DNA from: Endobacter medicaginis
Lineage (GTDB): Bacteria; Pseudomonadota; Alphaproteobacteria; Acetobacterales; Acetobacteraceae
Assembly (NCBI RefSeq): GCF_014192375.1
Contig: NZ_JACHXV010000002.1
Span: forward strand, 171,472-235,471
Reading direction: 5' to 3'
Length of the DNA stretch: 64,000 nucleotides
Below are positions 9,372 to 17,262 of the stretch, piece by piece; positions within the stretch are counted from its first letter, which is position 1; each line of letters opens with the position of its first letter. The translations under genes and the position numbers were made by a program. The notes beneath the pieces were generated by a model. It had not been told where the DNA came from. It made no database searches and worked only from the letters and a program-made list of their open reading frames with translations.

Positions 9372-10165
9372 GCCAGACCCTGACCCCGATGGACATTCGA
9401 ACGCCACCGCCGGAAGACGACGAGCTGGCACATGTCGGGCTGCACGCGATCAGCCTGCATGGCTGGTTTCGCGCCGATCTCGGTCAGCTCTACCCGGGCT
9501 TTCCGGTCGGGCCTGAGGATGTGGTCGCCGATATCGGCTGCGGCGATGGCGGCGCGAGCCTGTTCTGCGCCCGGCAGGGGGCGCGGGTGATCCTGTCGGA
9601 TCTCGACGCCGACCGGCTGGTCCGTGCTGGTGCCCGCGTCGCCGCCGTAGCGCCGGGCCGGGTCGAGACCAGGCACGGCAACGGCGAGGCGCTGCCGATC
9701 GCGGATGCTACGGCCACGCGCACGATCTGCATGGAAGTCATCGAACATGTGGAAGATCCCGACGCTCTCACCGCCGAGCTGTTCCGCATCACCCGTCCGG
9801 GCGGACTGCTGCTGCTCGCCTGCCCGCATCCGCGTTCCGAGGCCGTGCAGCAGGAGATCGCGCCGCCGTCCTATTTCGCCCATCCCAACCATATCCGCAT
9901 CCTGCAGCCCGAGCACACTGTTCAGCACCTTGCCAATGCCGGCTTCGAGATCGTGCGGACCGACACCTACGGGTTCTACGAGGCCGTCTGGTGGGCGATG
10001 TTCTGGAGCACGGGAGTCGAGCTTGGCGAGCGTCATCCCGTCTTCGATGCGTGGGCGACAACCTGGAAACTGATGCTGCAGACCAAGGACGGGTTGCGCG
10101 TGCAGCGCGCGCTCGACAGCGCGCTGCCGAAGAGCCAGGTCGTCATCGCGCGCAGACCAGCCTGA
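9368..10165 (+). CDS. Class I SAM-dependent methyltransferase
   Basis: A 265-residue Rossmann methyltransferase. Motif I is VVADIGCGDGGASLF (52-66), the acidic end of strand beta2 is LSDLD (77-81), and later MEVIEHVEDPDALTAEL and RPGGLLLLACPHP match motifs II-III of the UbiE/type 11 group. The ATG overlaps the acyltransferase stop as ATGA. The substrate is not visible; co-transcription suggests methylation of a sugar or of a terminal group on the glycan made by this cluster. Confidence 0.82.
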   Translation: MSQTLTPMDIRTPPPEDDELAHVGLHAISLHGWFRADLGQLYPGFPVGPEDVVADIGCGDGGASLFCARQGARVILSDLDADRLVRAGARVAAVAPGRVETRHGNGEALPIADATATRTICMEVIEHVEDPDALTAELFRITRPGGLLLLACPHPRSEAVQQEIAPPSYFAHPNHIRILQPEHTVQHLANAGFEIVRTDTYGFYEAVWWAMFWSTGVELGERHPVFDAWATTWKLMLQTKDGLRVQRALDSALPKSQVVIARRPA

Positions 10166-10251
10166 CGCTGACCTACGTTGGCGGCCGCGGCAGGATGAGG
10201 TAAGGCCGACCCTCCCTCCGGGCCGTCTCCGGACGGGGATGCGGAGGTATC

Positions 10252-11499
10252 ATGTCCGACCTGCTGTCCTTTCCCCGCGACCGCATCAAGGTGCTGCTGC
10301 TGGAAGGTATCCATGACACCGCGGTCGAGTGGCTGGCCGCGCATGGCTATACGCAGGTCACCCGGCTGAAGGGCGCGCTCGAAGGTGAGGCACTCGCAGA
10401 GGCGCTGGCGGGCACACATATCGTCGGCATCCGCTCGCGCACGCAACTCACCGAAGCGGCCTTCGCCGCCGCCGACCGACTGGTCGCGGTGGGCTGCTTC
10501 TGCATCGGCACCAATCAGGTCGATCTGGGTGCGGCACGCAGGCGCGGAATTCCGGTGTTCAATGCGCCGTTCTCCAACACCCGCTCGGTCGCCGAGCTGG
10601 TGATGGGCGAGATCGTGATGCTGATGCGCGGCATCGTCGGCAAGTCCAATGCCGCGCATCAGGGCGGCTGGGACAAGTCGGCGGCCAATTCGTGGGAGGT
10701 GCGCGGCAAGACGCTCGGCATCGTCGGCTACGGCAATATCGGCAGCCAGCTCTCGGTGCTGGCGGAGGCCTTCGGCATGCGGGTGATGTATTATGACATC
10801 ACCGACAAGCTCGGCCATGGCAACGTGATCGCCGCCGCCAGCCTCGAGGGGCTGCTTGCCGAGAGCGACGTGGTCAGCCTGCACGTGCCTGAGACGCCCG
10901 AGACGGAAGGCATGTTCGGCGCGGCCGAGATCGCGAAGATGAAGCCGGGCAGCTTCCTGATCAACAATGCGCGCGGGATGGTGGTCGACCTCGATGCGGC
11001 GGCGGCGGCGCTGCGGAGCGGACATCTGCTGGGCGCGGCGATCGACGTGTTCCCGGTCGAGCCGCGCTCCAACGCTGACCGCTTCACTTCGCCGCTGCAG
11101 GGCCTGCCCAACGTCATCCTCACCCCGCATATCGGCGGCTCGACGGCGGAGGCGCAGGAGCGCATCGGCGTCGAGGTGGCCCGCAAGCTGGCCGAGTATT
11201 CCGACACCGGCGCGACCTCCGGCGCGGTGAATTTCCCGCAGGTGCAGCTTCCGGCCTCGCCGCGCGGCACGCGCTTCATGCACGTGCACCGCAACGCGCC
11301 CGGCATCCTGCGCCGGATCAACGACGCGTTCGCCGATGCGGGTGCGAACATCGCCGCCCAGTATCTTCAGACCGATGGCGAAATCGGCTATGTGGTGGTG
11401 GAAGCCGAGCTCGAGCGCGGCACCGACCGCGAGTTGCTCGACACCATCCGCGAACTGGACGGCACCATCCGGGCGCGGCTGCTGTATCGGGAAGACTGA
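10252..11499 (+). CDS. serA: D-3-phosphoglycerate dehydrogenase
   Basis: A 415-residue SerA of the short ACT-containing (E. coli-like) type, oxidising 3-phosphoglycerate in the first step of serine synthesis. The Rossmann loop GIVGYGNIG is at 156-164. RSRTQL, the SNTRSVAELV helix and the HIGGSTAEAQ catalytic His region are all present. The last 80 residues form an ACT domain (RFMHVHRNAPGILRRINDAF) for serine feedback. GGAGG lies five bases before the ATG. A small hairpin CCGTC-TCCG-GACGG (10223-10236) sits in the leader; no U-run follows, so I do not call it a terminator. Confidence 0.96.
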   Translation: MSDLLSFPRDRIKVLLLEGIHDTAVEWLAAHGYTQVTRLKGALEGEALAEALAGTHIVGIRSRTQLTEAAFAAADRLVAVGCFCIGTNQVDLGAARRRGIPVFNAPFSNTRSVAELVMGEIVMLMRGIVGKSNAAHQGGWDKSAANSWEVRGKTLGIVGYGNIGSQLSVLAEAFGMRVMYYDITDKLGHGNVIAAASLEGLLAESDVVSLHVPETPETEGMFGAAEIAKMKPGSFLINNARGMVVDLDAAAAALRSGHLLGAAIDVFPVEPRSNADRFTSPLQGLPNVILTPHIGGSTAEAQERIGVEVARKLAEYSDTGATSGAVNFPQVQLPASPRGTRFMHVHRNAPGILRRINDAFADAGANIAAQYLQTDGEIGYVVVEAELERGTDRELLDTIRELDGTIRARLLYRED

Positions 11500-11522
11500 A
11501 CCCGCACACCGGGAGAAAGCGG

Positions 11523-12419
11523 ATGCCCCTCGTCGAACTCGAGATCGAGCAGCGCCGGCGCTCGCTCGGCGGTGGGCTGGAGGTGGGGCGCGTGCTGCCT
11601 TTCGCGCGGCGGCGGATGGTCGGGCCGTTCGTGTTCTTCGACCATATGGGCCCGATCGACCTCGCGCCCGGCACCCATCACGGGCTCGACGTTCGCCCGC
11701 ACCCGCATATCGGGCTGTCGACCATCACCTATCTGTTCGCCGGTGAGGTGATGCACCGCGATTCGATTGGTTCTGAGCAGGCGATCCGGCCTTCGGAAGT
11801 CAACTGGATGACCGCCGGGCGCGGCATCACCCACTCTGAACGCTTCGAGCGCGCGCAGCGGGTCGGCGACCACCTGCACGGCATCCAGGCCTGGGTGGCA
11901 CTCCCGGTGGGCGACGAGGAGGCCGAGCCCTCCTTCACCCATCACGAGGGGGCGGACCTGCCGCAATGGAGCAGCGACGGCGTCCACGGGCAGCTCATCG
12001 CCGGCGAGGCCTACGGGCTGCGGGCCGGCGCGCGCACCCATTCGCCGCTGTTCTACGCGCATCTCGACCTGGAGGCGGGTGCGAGCGCGGAGATCCCCGC
12101 AGGCCACGCCGAACGTGCGGTCTATGTCGCGACCGGCAGCGTCGAGCTCGGCGACCGCACCGTGGCTGCGGGCAGGATGGCGGTGGTGGCCGGACATGCC
12201 TCGCGGCTGCGGGCTCTGGAACGATCGACGGTGATGGTGCTGGGGGGTGCACCGCTCGGTGAACGGTTCCTGTACTGGAACTTCGTCTCGTCGTCGAAGG
12301 ACCGGCTGATACAGGCGGCGTCGGACTGGAAGGCGGGGCGGATGGCGCTGCCCCCGGCCGACCACGAGGAGTTCATCCCCCTGCCTGACGACCCGCTGCC
12401 GTCGCCGACGCCGATGTGA
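11523..12419 (+). CDS. Pirin family protein (cupin, metal-binding)
   Basis: A 298-residue bicupin pirin. The N-terminal cupin carries the metal-binding pattern HPHIGLSTITYLF...EVMHRDS and MTAGRGITHSE. A second, shorter cupin (SPLFYAHLDLEAGASAEIP onward) follows. Bacterial pirins bind iron or other metals, and some have quercetinase activity or regulate metabolic enzymes; which applies here cannot be read from sequence. GGGAGAAAGCGG precedes the ATG. It lies 23 bases after serA and may share its transcript. Its last 47 bases overlap the end of the convergent MFS gene. Confidence 0.92.
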   Translation: MPLVELEIEQRRRSLGGGLEVGRVLPFARRRMVGPFVFFDHMGPIDLAPGTHHGLDVRPHPHIGLSTITYLFAGEVMHRDSIGSEQAIRPSEVNWMTAGRGITHSERFERAQRVGDHLHGIQAWVALPVGDEEAEPSFTHHEGADLPQWSSDGVHGQLIAGEAYGLRAGARTHSPLFYAHLDLEAGASAEIPAGHAERAVYVATGSVELGDRTVAAGRMAVVAGHASRLRALERSTVMVLGGAPLGERFLYWNFVSSSKDRLIQAASDWKAGRMALPPADHEEFIPLPDDPLPSPTPM

Positions 12420-13698
12420 GCGGCGTGGCCGGCGCGAGTTCCGGATCGGTGCTGCGCGCCAGCAGGGCGAGGCCGCCGGCCAGCGCGATCGCTGACGCCA
12501 CCACATAGACATGCGCCGGCCAGAGCGGGTTGCCGTCGAATGCGTTGAGCCAGCTCAGCAGCGCCGGTGTCGTCGCCCCGCAGGTGGCGACCGCCAGCGC
12601 ATAGACCAGTCCGAACCCGGTGGCCCGCTCGGCGGGCGCAAACGCGGTCAGCATCGCCAGCAGCAACGGCGCGAACGGCATCGCGCCGACCAGCCCGATC
12701 AGCGACTGTGCGATCGCCAGCACCCCCCAGCTCCGGTCCGCCGCCGCCCAGGCATAGAGCGGCTCGCAGATCAGCATCGACCCGAGCAACGCGACGATGG
12801 TCAGCGTCCGCGCACCGAGCCGGCGGGTGAGGATCAGCCCTGCGATCATGCCCACCACCGAAGATGCCAGCCCCAGCGCCATCGCCGCCATCGCCGCACG
12901 CGGATGCATGCGCAGCACGGTGATGCCGTAGGTCACGCCATAAGCGCGACCATAGGCCATCGACGTGGTGCCGAGCATGGTGCACAGCACCAGCGCGTGC
13001 CGTGCGCCGAGCCGGGTTTCGCTCTCCGCTGCACTGCGGCCCACGGTCTCGCCGACATCGAGCCCACGCCGCAGCCACAGGCCGAATGGCACGATCGCCA
13101 GCCCCGCGGCCAGCGCCACCCGCCAGCCCCAGGCATAAAGAGCGGCCTCCGACAGCCAGGCGGACAACACAAGGCCGACACAGACCCCGGTCGTGGCGGC
13201 GGCGTTCTGGGTGATGAACTGCAGCAGCACCAGCCCCATCCGCCGCCCGGGCGGTGCAATGTCGAACAGTGCGACCGAGGCCGGCCCGACCTCGCCGCCG
13301 TCGGAAAAGCCCTGCAGCAGCCGGCCGGCAATGGTGATCGCGGTGGCGATCCAGCCGATCCGCCCATAGCCGGGGCAGAACGCCACCATTGCGGAGCCCA
13401 GCCCCATCAGCCCGAGGCTGGCAAGCAGTGCCAGCCGGCGTCCGCGCCGCTCCGCCACCCTGCCGAGCGCGACCGCACCGAGCGGACGGGCGATGAACGA
13501 GATCGCGAATGCGCTCCACGCCACCACCGACTGGCTCGCCGCTCCGCCCTGCGGCAGCAGGGAATGGCCGATCATCGGCGCGAAGGTGGAGAAGACGAGG
13601 AAATTGTAGAATTCGAGGAAATTGCCGAGCCCGACCGCGAGGGTCTTCCTCCGGGTCACGCCCGGATTCGTGTCGCGGCGCACGGGCCTTGCAGTCAT
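12373..13698 (-). CDS. MFS transporter, metabolite:H+ symporter-like
   Basis: A 441-residue protein with twelve predicted hydrophobic segments. After segment 1 (LAVGLGNFLEFYNFLVFSTF) comes the MFS loop motif as GRVAERRGRR, and the segment 5 region reads GFSDGGEVGPASVALFDIAP, as in metabolite:H+ symporters related to citrate and ProP carriers. The substrate is unknown. The ATG overlaps the LysR stop (ATGA), so regulator and transporter are probably co-translated. The C-terminal 47 bases run over the end of the convergent pirin gene. Confidence 0.86.
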   Translation of the reverse strand: MTARPVRRDTNPGVTRRKTLAVGLGNFLEFYNFLVFSTFAPMIGHSLLPQGGAASQSVVAWSAFAISFIARPLGAVALGRVAERRGRRLALLASLGLMGLGSAMVAFCPGYGRIGWIATAITIAGRLLQGFSDGGEVGPASVALFDIAPPGRRMGLVLLQFITQNAAATTGVCVGLVLSAWLSEAALYAWGWRVALAAGLAIVPFGLWLRRGLDVGETVGRSAAESETRLGARHALVLCTMLGTTSMAYGRAYGVTYGITVLRMHPRAAMAAMALGLASSVVGMIAGLILTRRLGARTLTIVALLGSMLICEPLYAWAAADRSWGVLAIAQSLIGLVGAMPFAPLLLAMLTAFAPAERATGFGLVYALAVATCGATTPALLSWLNAFDGNPLWPAHVYVVASAIALAGGLALLARSTDPELAPATPLTSASATAAGRQAGG

Positions 13699-14696
13699 GA
13701 CGCACCGTCCCCCGCCGGCGCGGCCTCCCAGGGCAGGCACAGCGCCATCCTGATTTCTTCGGCCACCACCTCCTTCAACCAGACCACGCCTGGATCGGCC
13801 ACCCCGTCGCGATTGGTCATGAGCGCGATCTGAAGCGCCGGGATCGCCACTGGCGCCTCCGACAGCGACAGTGCCGGCGAGACCGCCGCCATCGACCGCG
13901 CCGCATAGATCGGCACCGTACCAACCGCCCGCATGCCGATCAGGAACGCCGGCAGGGCGGAAAAATGCGTCACCGCCGACGCCACCCGGCGCTCGCGCCC
14001 GATTGCGCGCAACGCGAGATCGACCGGCCCGTCGCGGCGCGCGCCGGACGCCAGCACATGCGGTAGCGCAAGGTAGGACTCGAGATCGAGCGGCAGGCAC
14101 ACGCCGCAGGCCTCGGCATCGAGGATGCAGGCGAAGCGCACCGATCCGAGCATGTCCTGATGCAGCCGCGTCGGCCGGCTCGACAACGTGCCCACCCCGA
14201 TTTCCACGGCACGCGATTCGATCAGCGCCGGCAGCTCGGCGTCGCTGCATTCGCGGAACCGCACGCTGACCTGCGGGGCGAAATCCAGCAGCCGGCGCAG
14301 GATCGCCGGGCCGACCGCCGACTCGAGCCCGGCCACCAGCCCGAGCACGAACTGCCGCCGCGCGCGGCGCGGGTCGAACCGCGCATCACCCAGCATGGCC
14401 TGGCGCAGCAGACCGACCGCCTCTGCCACCGGCTCGGCCATCGCCAGCGCGCGGCGGGTCGGCACCATGCCGTCGCGGCGTGATCGGATGAACAACTCGT
14501 CGCCGCACAGCAGCCGCAATCGGCGCAGCGACGCGCTGACTGCGGACTGGGTCAACGAGAGGTGGTCGGCGGCTTGGCTCACGCTGCCCTCGCGGAGGAT
14601 GGCCAGGAAAGTGAGGGCAAGGTTCAGATCGATCCGGCGTCGCGATGAAGCGCGATCGACCCCCGGATCTATATGAACTGCATTCATAGTTCCCAT
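13695..14696 (-). CDS. LysR family transcriptional regulator
   Basis: A 333-residue LysR-type regulator. The winged helix is near residues 22-80, with FLAILREGSVSQAADHLSLT and SAVSASLRRLR matching the LysR HTH; the rest is the substrate-binding fold (from about residue 105). The N-terminus is longer than usual, so a start at the ATG at 14687 is also possible. It is ATGA-coupled to the MFS gene and divergent from the TonB receptor across a 122-base region. The simplest reading is control of both transcription units in response to a ligand imported by the receptor or transporter. Confidence 0.9.
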   Translation of the reverse strand: MGTMNAVHIDPGVDRASSRRRIDLNLALTFLAILREGSVSQAADHLSLTQSAVSASLRRLRLLCGDELFIRSRRDGMVPTRRALAMAEPVAEAVGLLRQAMLGDARFDPRRARRQFVLGLVAGLESAVGPAILRRLLDFAPQVSVRFRECSDAELPALIESRAVEIGVGTLSSRPTRLHQDMLGSVRFACILDAEACGVCLPLDLESYLALPHVLASGARRDGPVDLALRAIGRERRVASAVTHFSALPAFLIGMRAVGTVPIYAARSMAAVSPALSLSEAPVAIPALQIALMTNRDGVADPGVVWLKEVVAEEIRMALCLPWEAAPAGDGAS

Positions 14697-14715
14697 GATG
14701 AGAAACAATTTGAAC

Positions 14716-14733
14716 GCATTGTTGCGCGAATGC
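14716..14733. promoter_or_regulatory. Candidate LysR operator between divergent LysR and TonB-receptor genes
   Basis: A perfect inverted repeat, GCATT-N8-AATGC, is flanked by TTTG on the left and CAAA on the right. It lies in the relatively AT-rich gap between the divergent LysR and TonB-receptor genes. LysR proteins usually bind interrupted dyads in such gaps upstream of the gene they control. Position and symmetry fit, but one site is weak evidence and the classical T-N11-A spacing is only approximate. Confidence 0.35.
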
Positions 14734-14818
14734 AAATCTTTCGGAAAGCGGACGATCAGAGCCGCGACACAAACGGGACAGACACGTCGGCCAGACCTCA
14801 CCTCCGTGGAGAGACAAC

Positions 14819-17248
14819 GTGCCGAGATTTTCGCGTTACCGATCAGGCCTGGTCGCCACCAGCACGAGACTGGGCGCCTGCGCCGCACTGCTGCTCGCCT
14901 CGACCGCCCTCGCCGGTCACGCCCATGCACAGCACGCGCCCGTCAAGGCCGCGCGTCCGGCAGGCAAGGCGAAGCCGGCTTCGGCCTCGCGCTATCATTC
15001 GGATTTCCTCGAGCACAGCCATGTCGATCCCGGTCAGACCGAGATCATGGTCCATGCAGGGATCGGCAGCGCCAACGGCGTGACCAACACCACGCCGGGT
15101 GGTGGCCTGATGCCCAAGCAGACCGCCCCGATCTCGATCAGCGCCGTCACCCGCGACTACATCGCCAAGCAGTCGCCGACCTCGAACCCGATCGCGCTCG
15201 TCAAGGCGCTCCCCGGCGTGGTGTCGGCGAGTGCCGATCCGCTTGGTCAGACCTCGACCTATCTCTCGATCCGCGGGCTTGACCAGACCGAGATCGGCTT
15301 CGTCTACGAGGGCGCGCCGATCAGCGATTCAATCAACTACACGCCGTTCACCCAGAACGTCGTCGATACCGACAACATCGCCCGCGTCACCATCACCCAG
15401 GGTGCGCCCGACCTGACCGCACCGGTCTACAACGAGGCGGGTGGACTGATGTCGATCACCCTTCGGCCCGCACAGCAGAAGACGGGCGGCACGCTCGATG
15501 TCAGCGGCGGCTCGAAATCGCTCTATCGCACCTTCCTGCGCCTCGATTCCGGCGAGCTCGGCCAGAGCGGCATCCGCAGCTTCGTGTCGTTCTCGGCCAG
15601 TGGCAACGACCAATGGCGCGGTGTGGGCACGCAGCGCAAATACCATCTCGACGCTCAGGCGATCCGCGAATGGGGCGACGGCAACTCCGCAGCCCTGATC
15701 GTGTCGTGGGACGACTATTTCGCCAACTCGTTCCGCAATCCGACGATGGCGCAGTGGAAGCAGTACGGCAGCGGCTTCAACTATACCGGCGGCTACACGC
15801 CAGGCGCGATCTATTCGGCAAGTCTGAACACCTACACACGTGATTCGCTGTTCGTGATCGCGCCGACGGTGTTCCGTCTGACCGACGAGCTCACCCTGCA
15901 TGCGACGCCGACCTTCGCACGCTTCAACGAGTACTACGACAGCGGCACCACGCTGGCCAACAACAGCTATTTCGGCAACCAGCTGGTGAACCTCAACCTG
16001 CCTTACACCACCAAGGGGGTTGCGACCGTGCAGAGCATCAACCCGGTGCCGCAGCGCACCGGCATCCTCAGCACGTATCTGACCTGGGAGCACGGCCACA
16101 ACACCTTCCAGGCCGGCACGGTCTATTCCTATCTCGATCTCGACGAGCCGATCTATTATGGAGTCGCGGATTTCCAGGGCGGGGTCGCCAACCGCTATCT
16201 CGACCACAATATCCTGATGCCGGATGGCAGGAAATACGCCACCCTGGACATGAACTTCATCCAGCAGCTCAACAGCCCGTTCGTGTTCGACACGCTCAAG
16301 CTGTTCGGCAACCGGCTGTCACTGAGCGCGGGGCTGAAGATGGTTCTGGTGAGCCGCTATTCGACCAACCTGATCCCCGGCGCGGTCTATCATCACGGTG
16401 CGAGCTACGACCAGCCGCTGCCACAGGTCGCGATGAGCTGGCAGCTCGGCCCGCACGACCAGATCTACGCCGATGGATACACCACCTATCGCGCCCCGGC
16501 CTCGGTTCAGGTCTATGGACAATTGTTCTCGTCGTCGAAGCCGACGGCGGTCTCGGTGGTCAATCCGCTCAAGGGCGAATACACGATCGGCGAGGAGCTC
16601 GGCTGGCGCCACTACGGCCTGGTCAACATCACCGCCTCGTTCTTCAACTACAACATTACCAACACACAGGTGAAATCCTACCTCTATGTCAACGCGATCC
16701 CGCTGCCGATCCCGCTGGAGGCGGGCGGCAAGACATCGCGCGGCGTGCAGGCGGAGATCGGGCTGCGGCCGTGGCACCATTTCAGCCCCTATGTCTCGGC
16801 GCAATACCTGCACGCGACGATGGACAACAATTTCAACGCCGGCGCCGACATCCTGCCGACGGCTGGGAAGGTCGCGGTGCTGAGCCCGAAATTCACCGGG
16901 GCAATCGGGCTGTCCTATGACGACGGCACGTTCTTCGGCAATCTCGCCGCGAACTACGTCTCGAGACAGTACACCACCTTCATGAACGACGAGCATATTC
17001 CCGGCTACGCGGTCGGCGATCTGACCGCCGGCTATCGCTTCCACAGCATCGGCCCGGCCAAGCATCCCCAGGTACAGCTCAACATCGCCAATCTGGGCGG
17101 CTCGGCCTACCTGTCCGGGCTTGCTGGCGCTACCGCCAATGCCAAGGCCACCCAGGGTATCTACGGCCACACCGTGAGCGGTGTCGCGCCCCTCTACATC
17201 GTCGGCGGCGGACTTGCCGTCGTCGGCTCGTTCACCACCGGTTTCTGA
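14819..17248 (+). CDS. TonB-dependent outer-membrane receptor
   Basis: An 809-residue outer-membrane receptor. A signal peptide (ACAALLLASTALAGHAHAQ) is followed by a plug domain with ISAVTRDYIAKQSPTSNP, GQTSTYLSIRGLD and the VARVTITQG-like ARVTITQGAPD...EAGGLMSITLR boundary to a 22-strand barrel. The protein ends in Phe, as expected for Bam-assembled barrels. I see no clear TonB box. The start is GTG with GGAGAG six bases upstream. The next gene, 14 bases on, is a secreted hydrolase, suggesting that the receptor imports that enzyme's product or substrate rather than a siderophore. Confidence 0.92.
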   Translation: MPRFSRYRSGLVATSTRLGACAALLLASTALAGHAHAQHAPVKAARPAGKAKPASASRYHSDFLEHSHVDPGQTEIMVHAGIGSANGVTNTTPGGGLMPKQTAPISISAVTRDYIAKQSPTSNPIALVKALPGVVSASADPLGQTSTYLSIRGLDQTEIGFVYEGAPISDSINYTPFTQNVVDTDNIARVTITQGAPDLTAPVYNEAGGLMSITLRPAQQKTGGTLDVSGGSKSLYRTFLRLDSGELGQSGIRSFVSFSASGNDQWRGVGTQRKYHLDAQAIREWGDGNSAALIVSWDDYFANSFRNPTMAQWKQYGSGFNYTGGYTPGAIYSASLNTYTRDSLFVIAPTVFRLTDELTLHATPTFARFNEYYDSGTTLANNSYFGNQLVNLNLPYTTKGVATVQSINPVPQRTGILSTYLTWEHGHNTFQAGTVYSYLDLDEPIYYGVADFQGGVANRYLDHNILMPDGRKYATLDMNFIQQLNSPFVFDTLKLFGNRLSLSAGLKMVLVSRYSTNLIPGAVYHHGASYDQPLPQVAMSWQLGPHDQIYADGYTTYRAPASVQVYGQLFSSSKPTAVSVVNPLKGEYTIGEELGWRHYGLVNITASFFNYNITNTQVKSYLYVNAIPLPIPLEAGGKTSRGVQAEIGLRPWHHFSPYVSAQYLHATMDNNFNAGADILPTAGKVAVLSPKFTGAIGLSYDDGTFFGNLAANYVSRQYTTFMNDEHIPGYAVGDLTAGYRFHSIGPAKHPQVQLNIANLGGSAYLSGLAGATANAKATQGIYGHTVSGVAPLYIVGGGLAVVGSFTTGF

Positions 17249-17262
17249 CGGAGACGGCTTCG

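Noticed and set aside
10223..10236. Hairpin upstream of serA as terminator or riboswitch
   Set aside because: It is short, lacks a U-run and no ligand-binding consensus is present.
14819..17248. Iron-siderophore receptor
   Set aside because: No siderophore, Fur or TonB-ExbBD genes adjoin it; the coupled secreted hydrolase points to another substrate.
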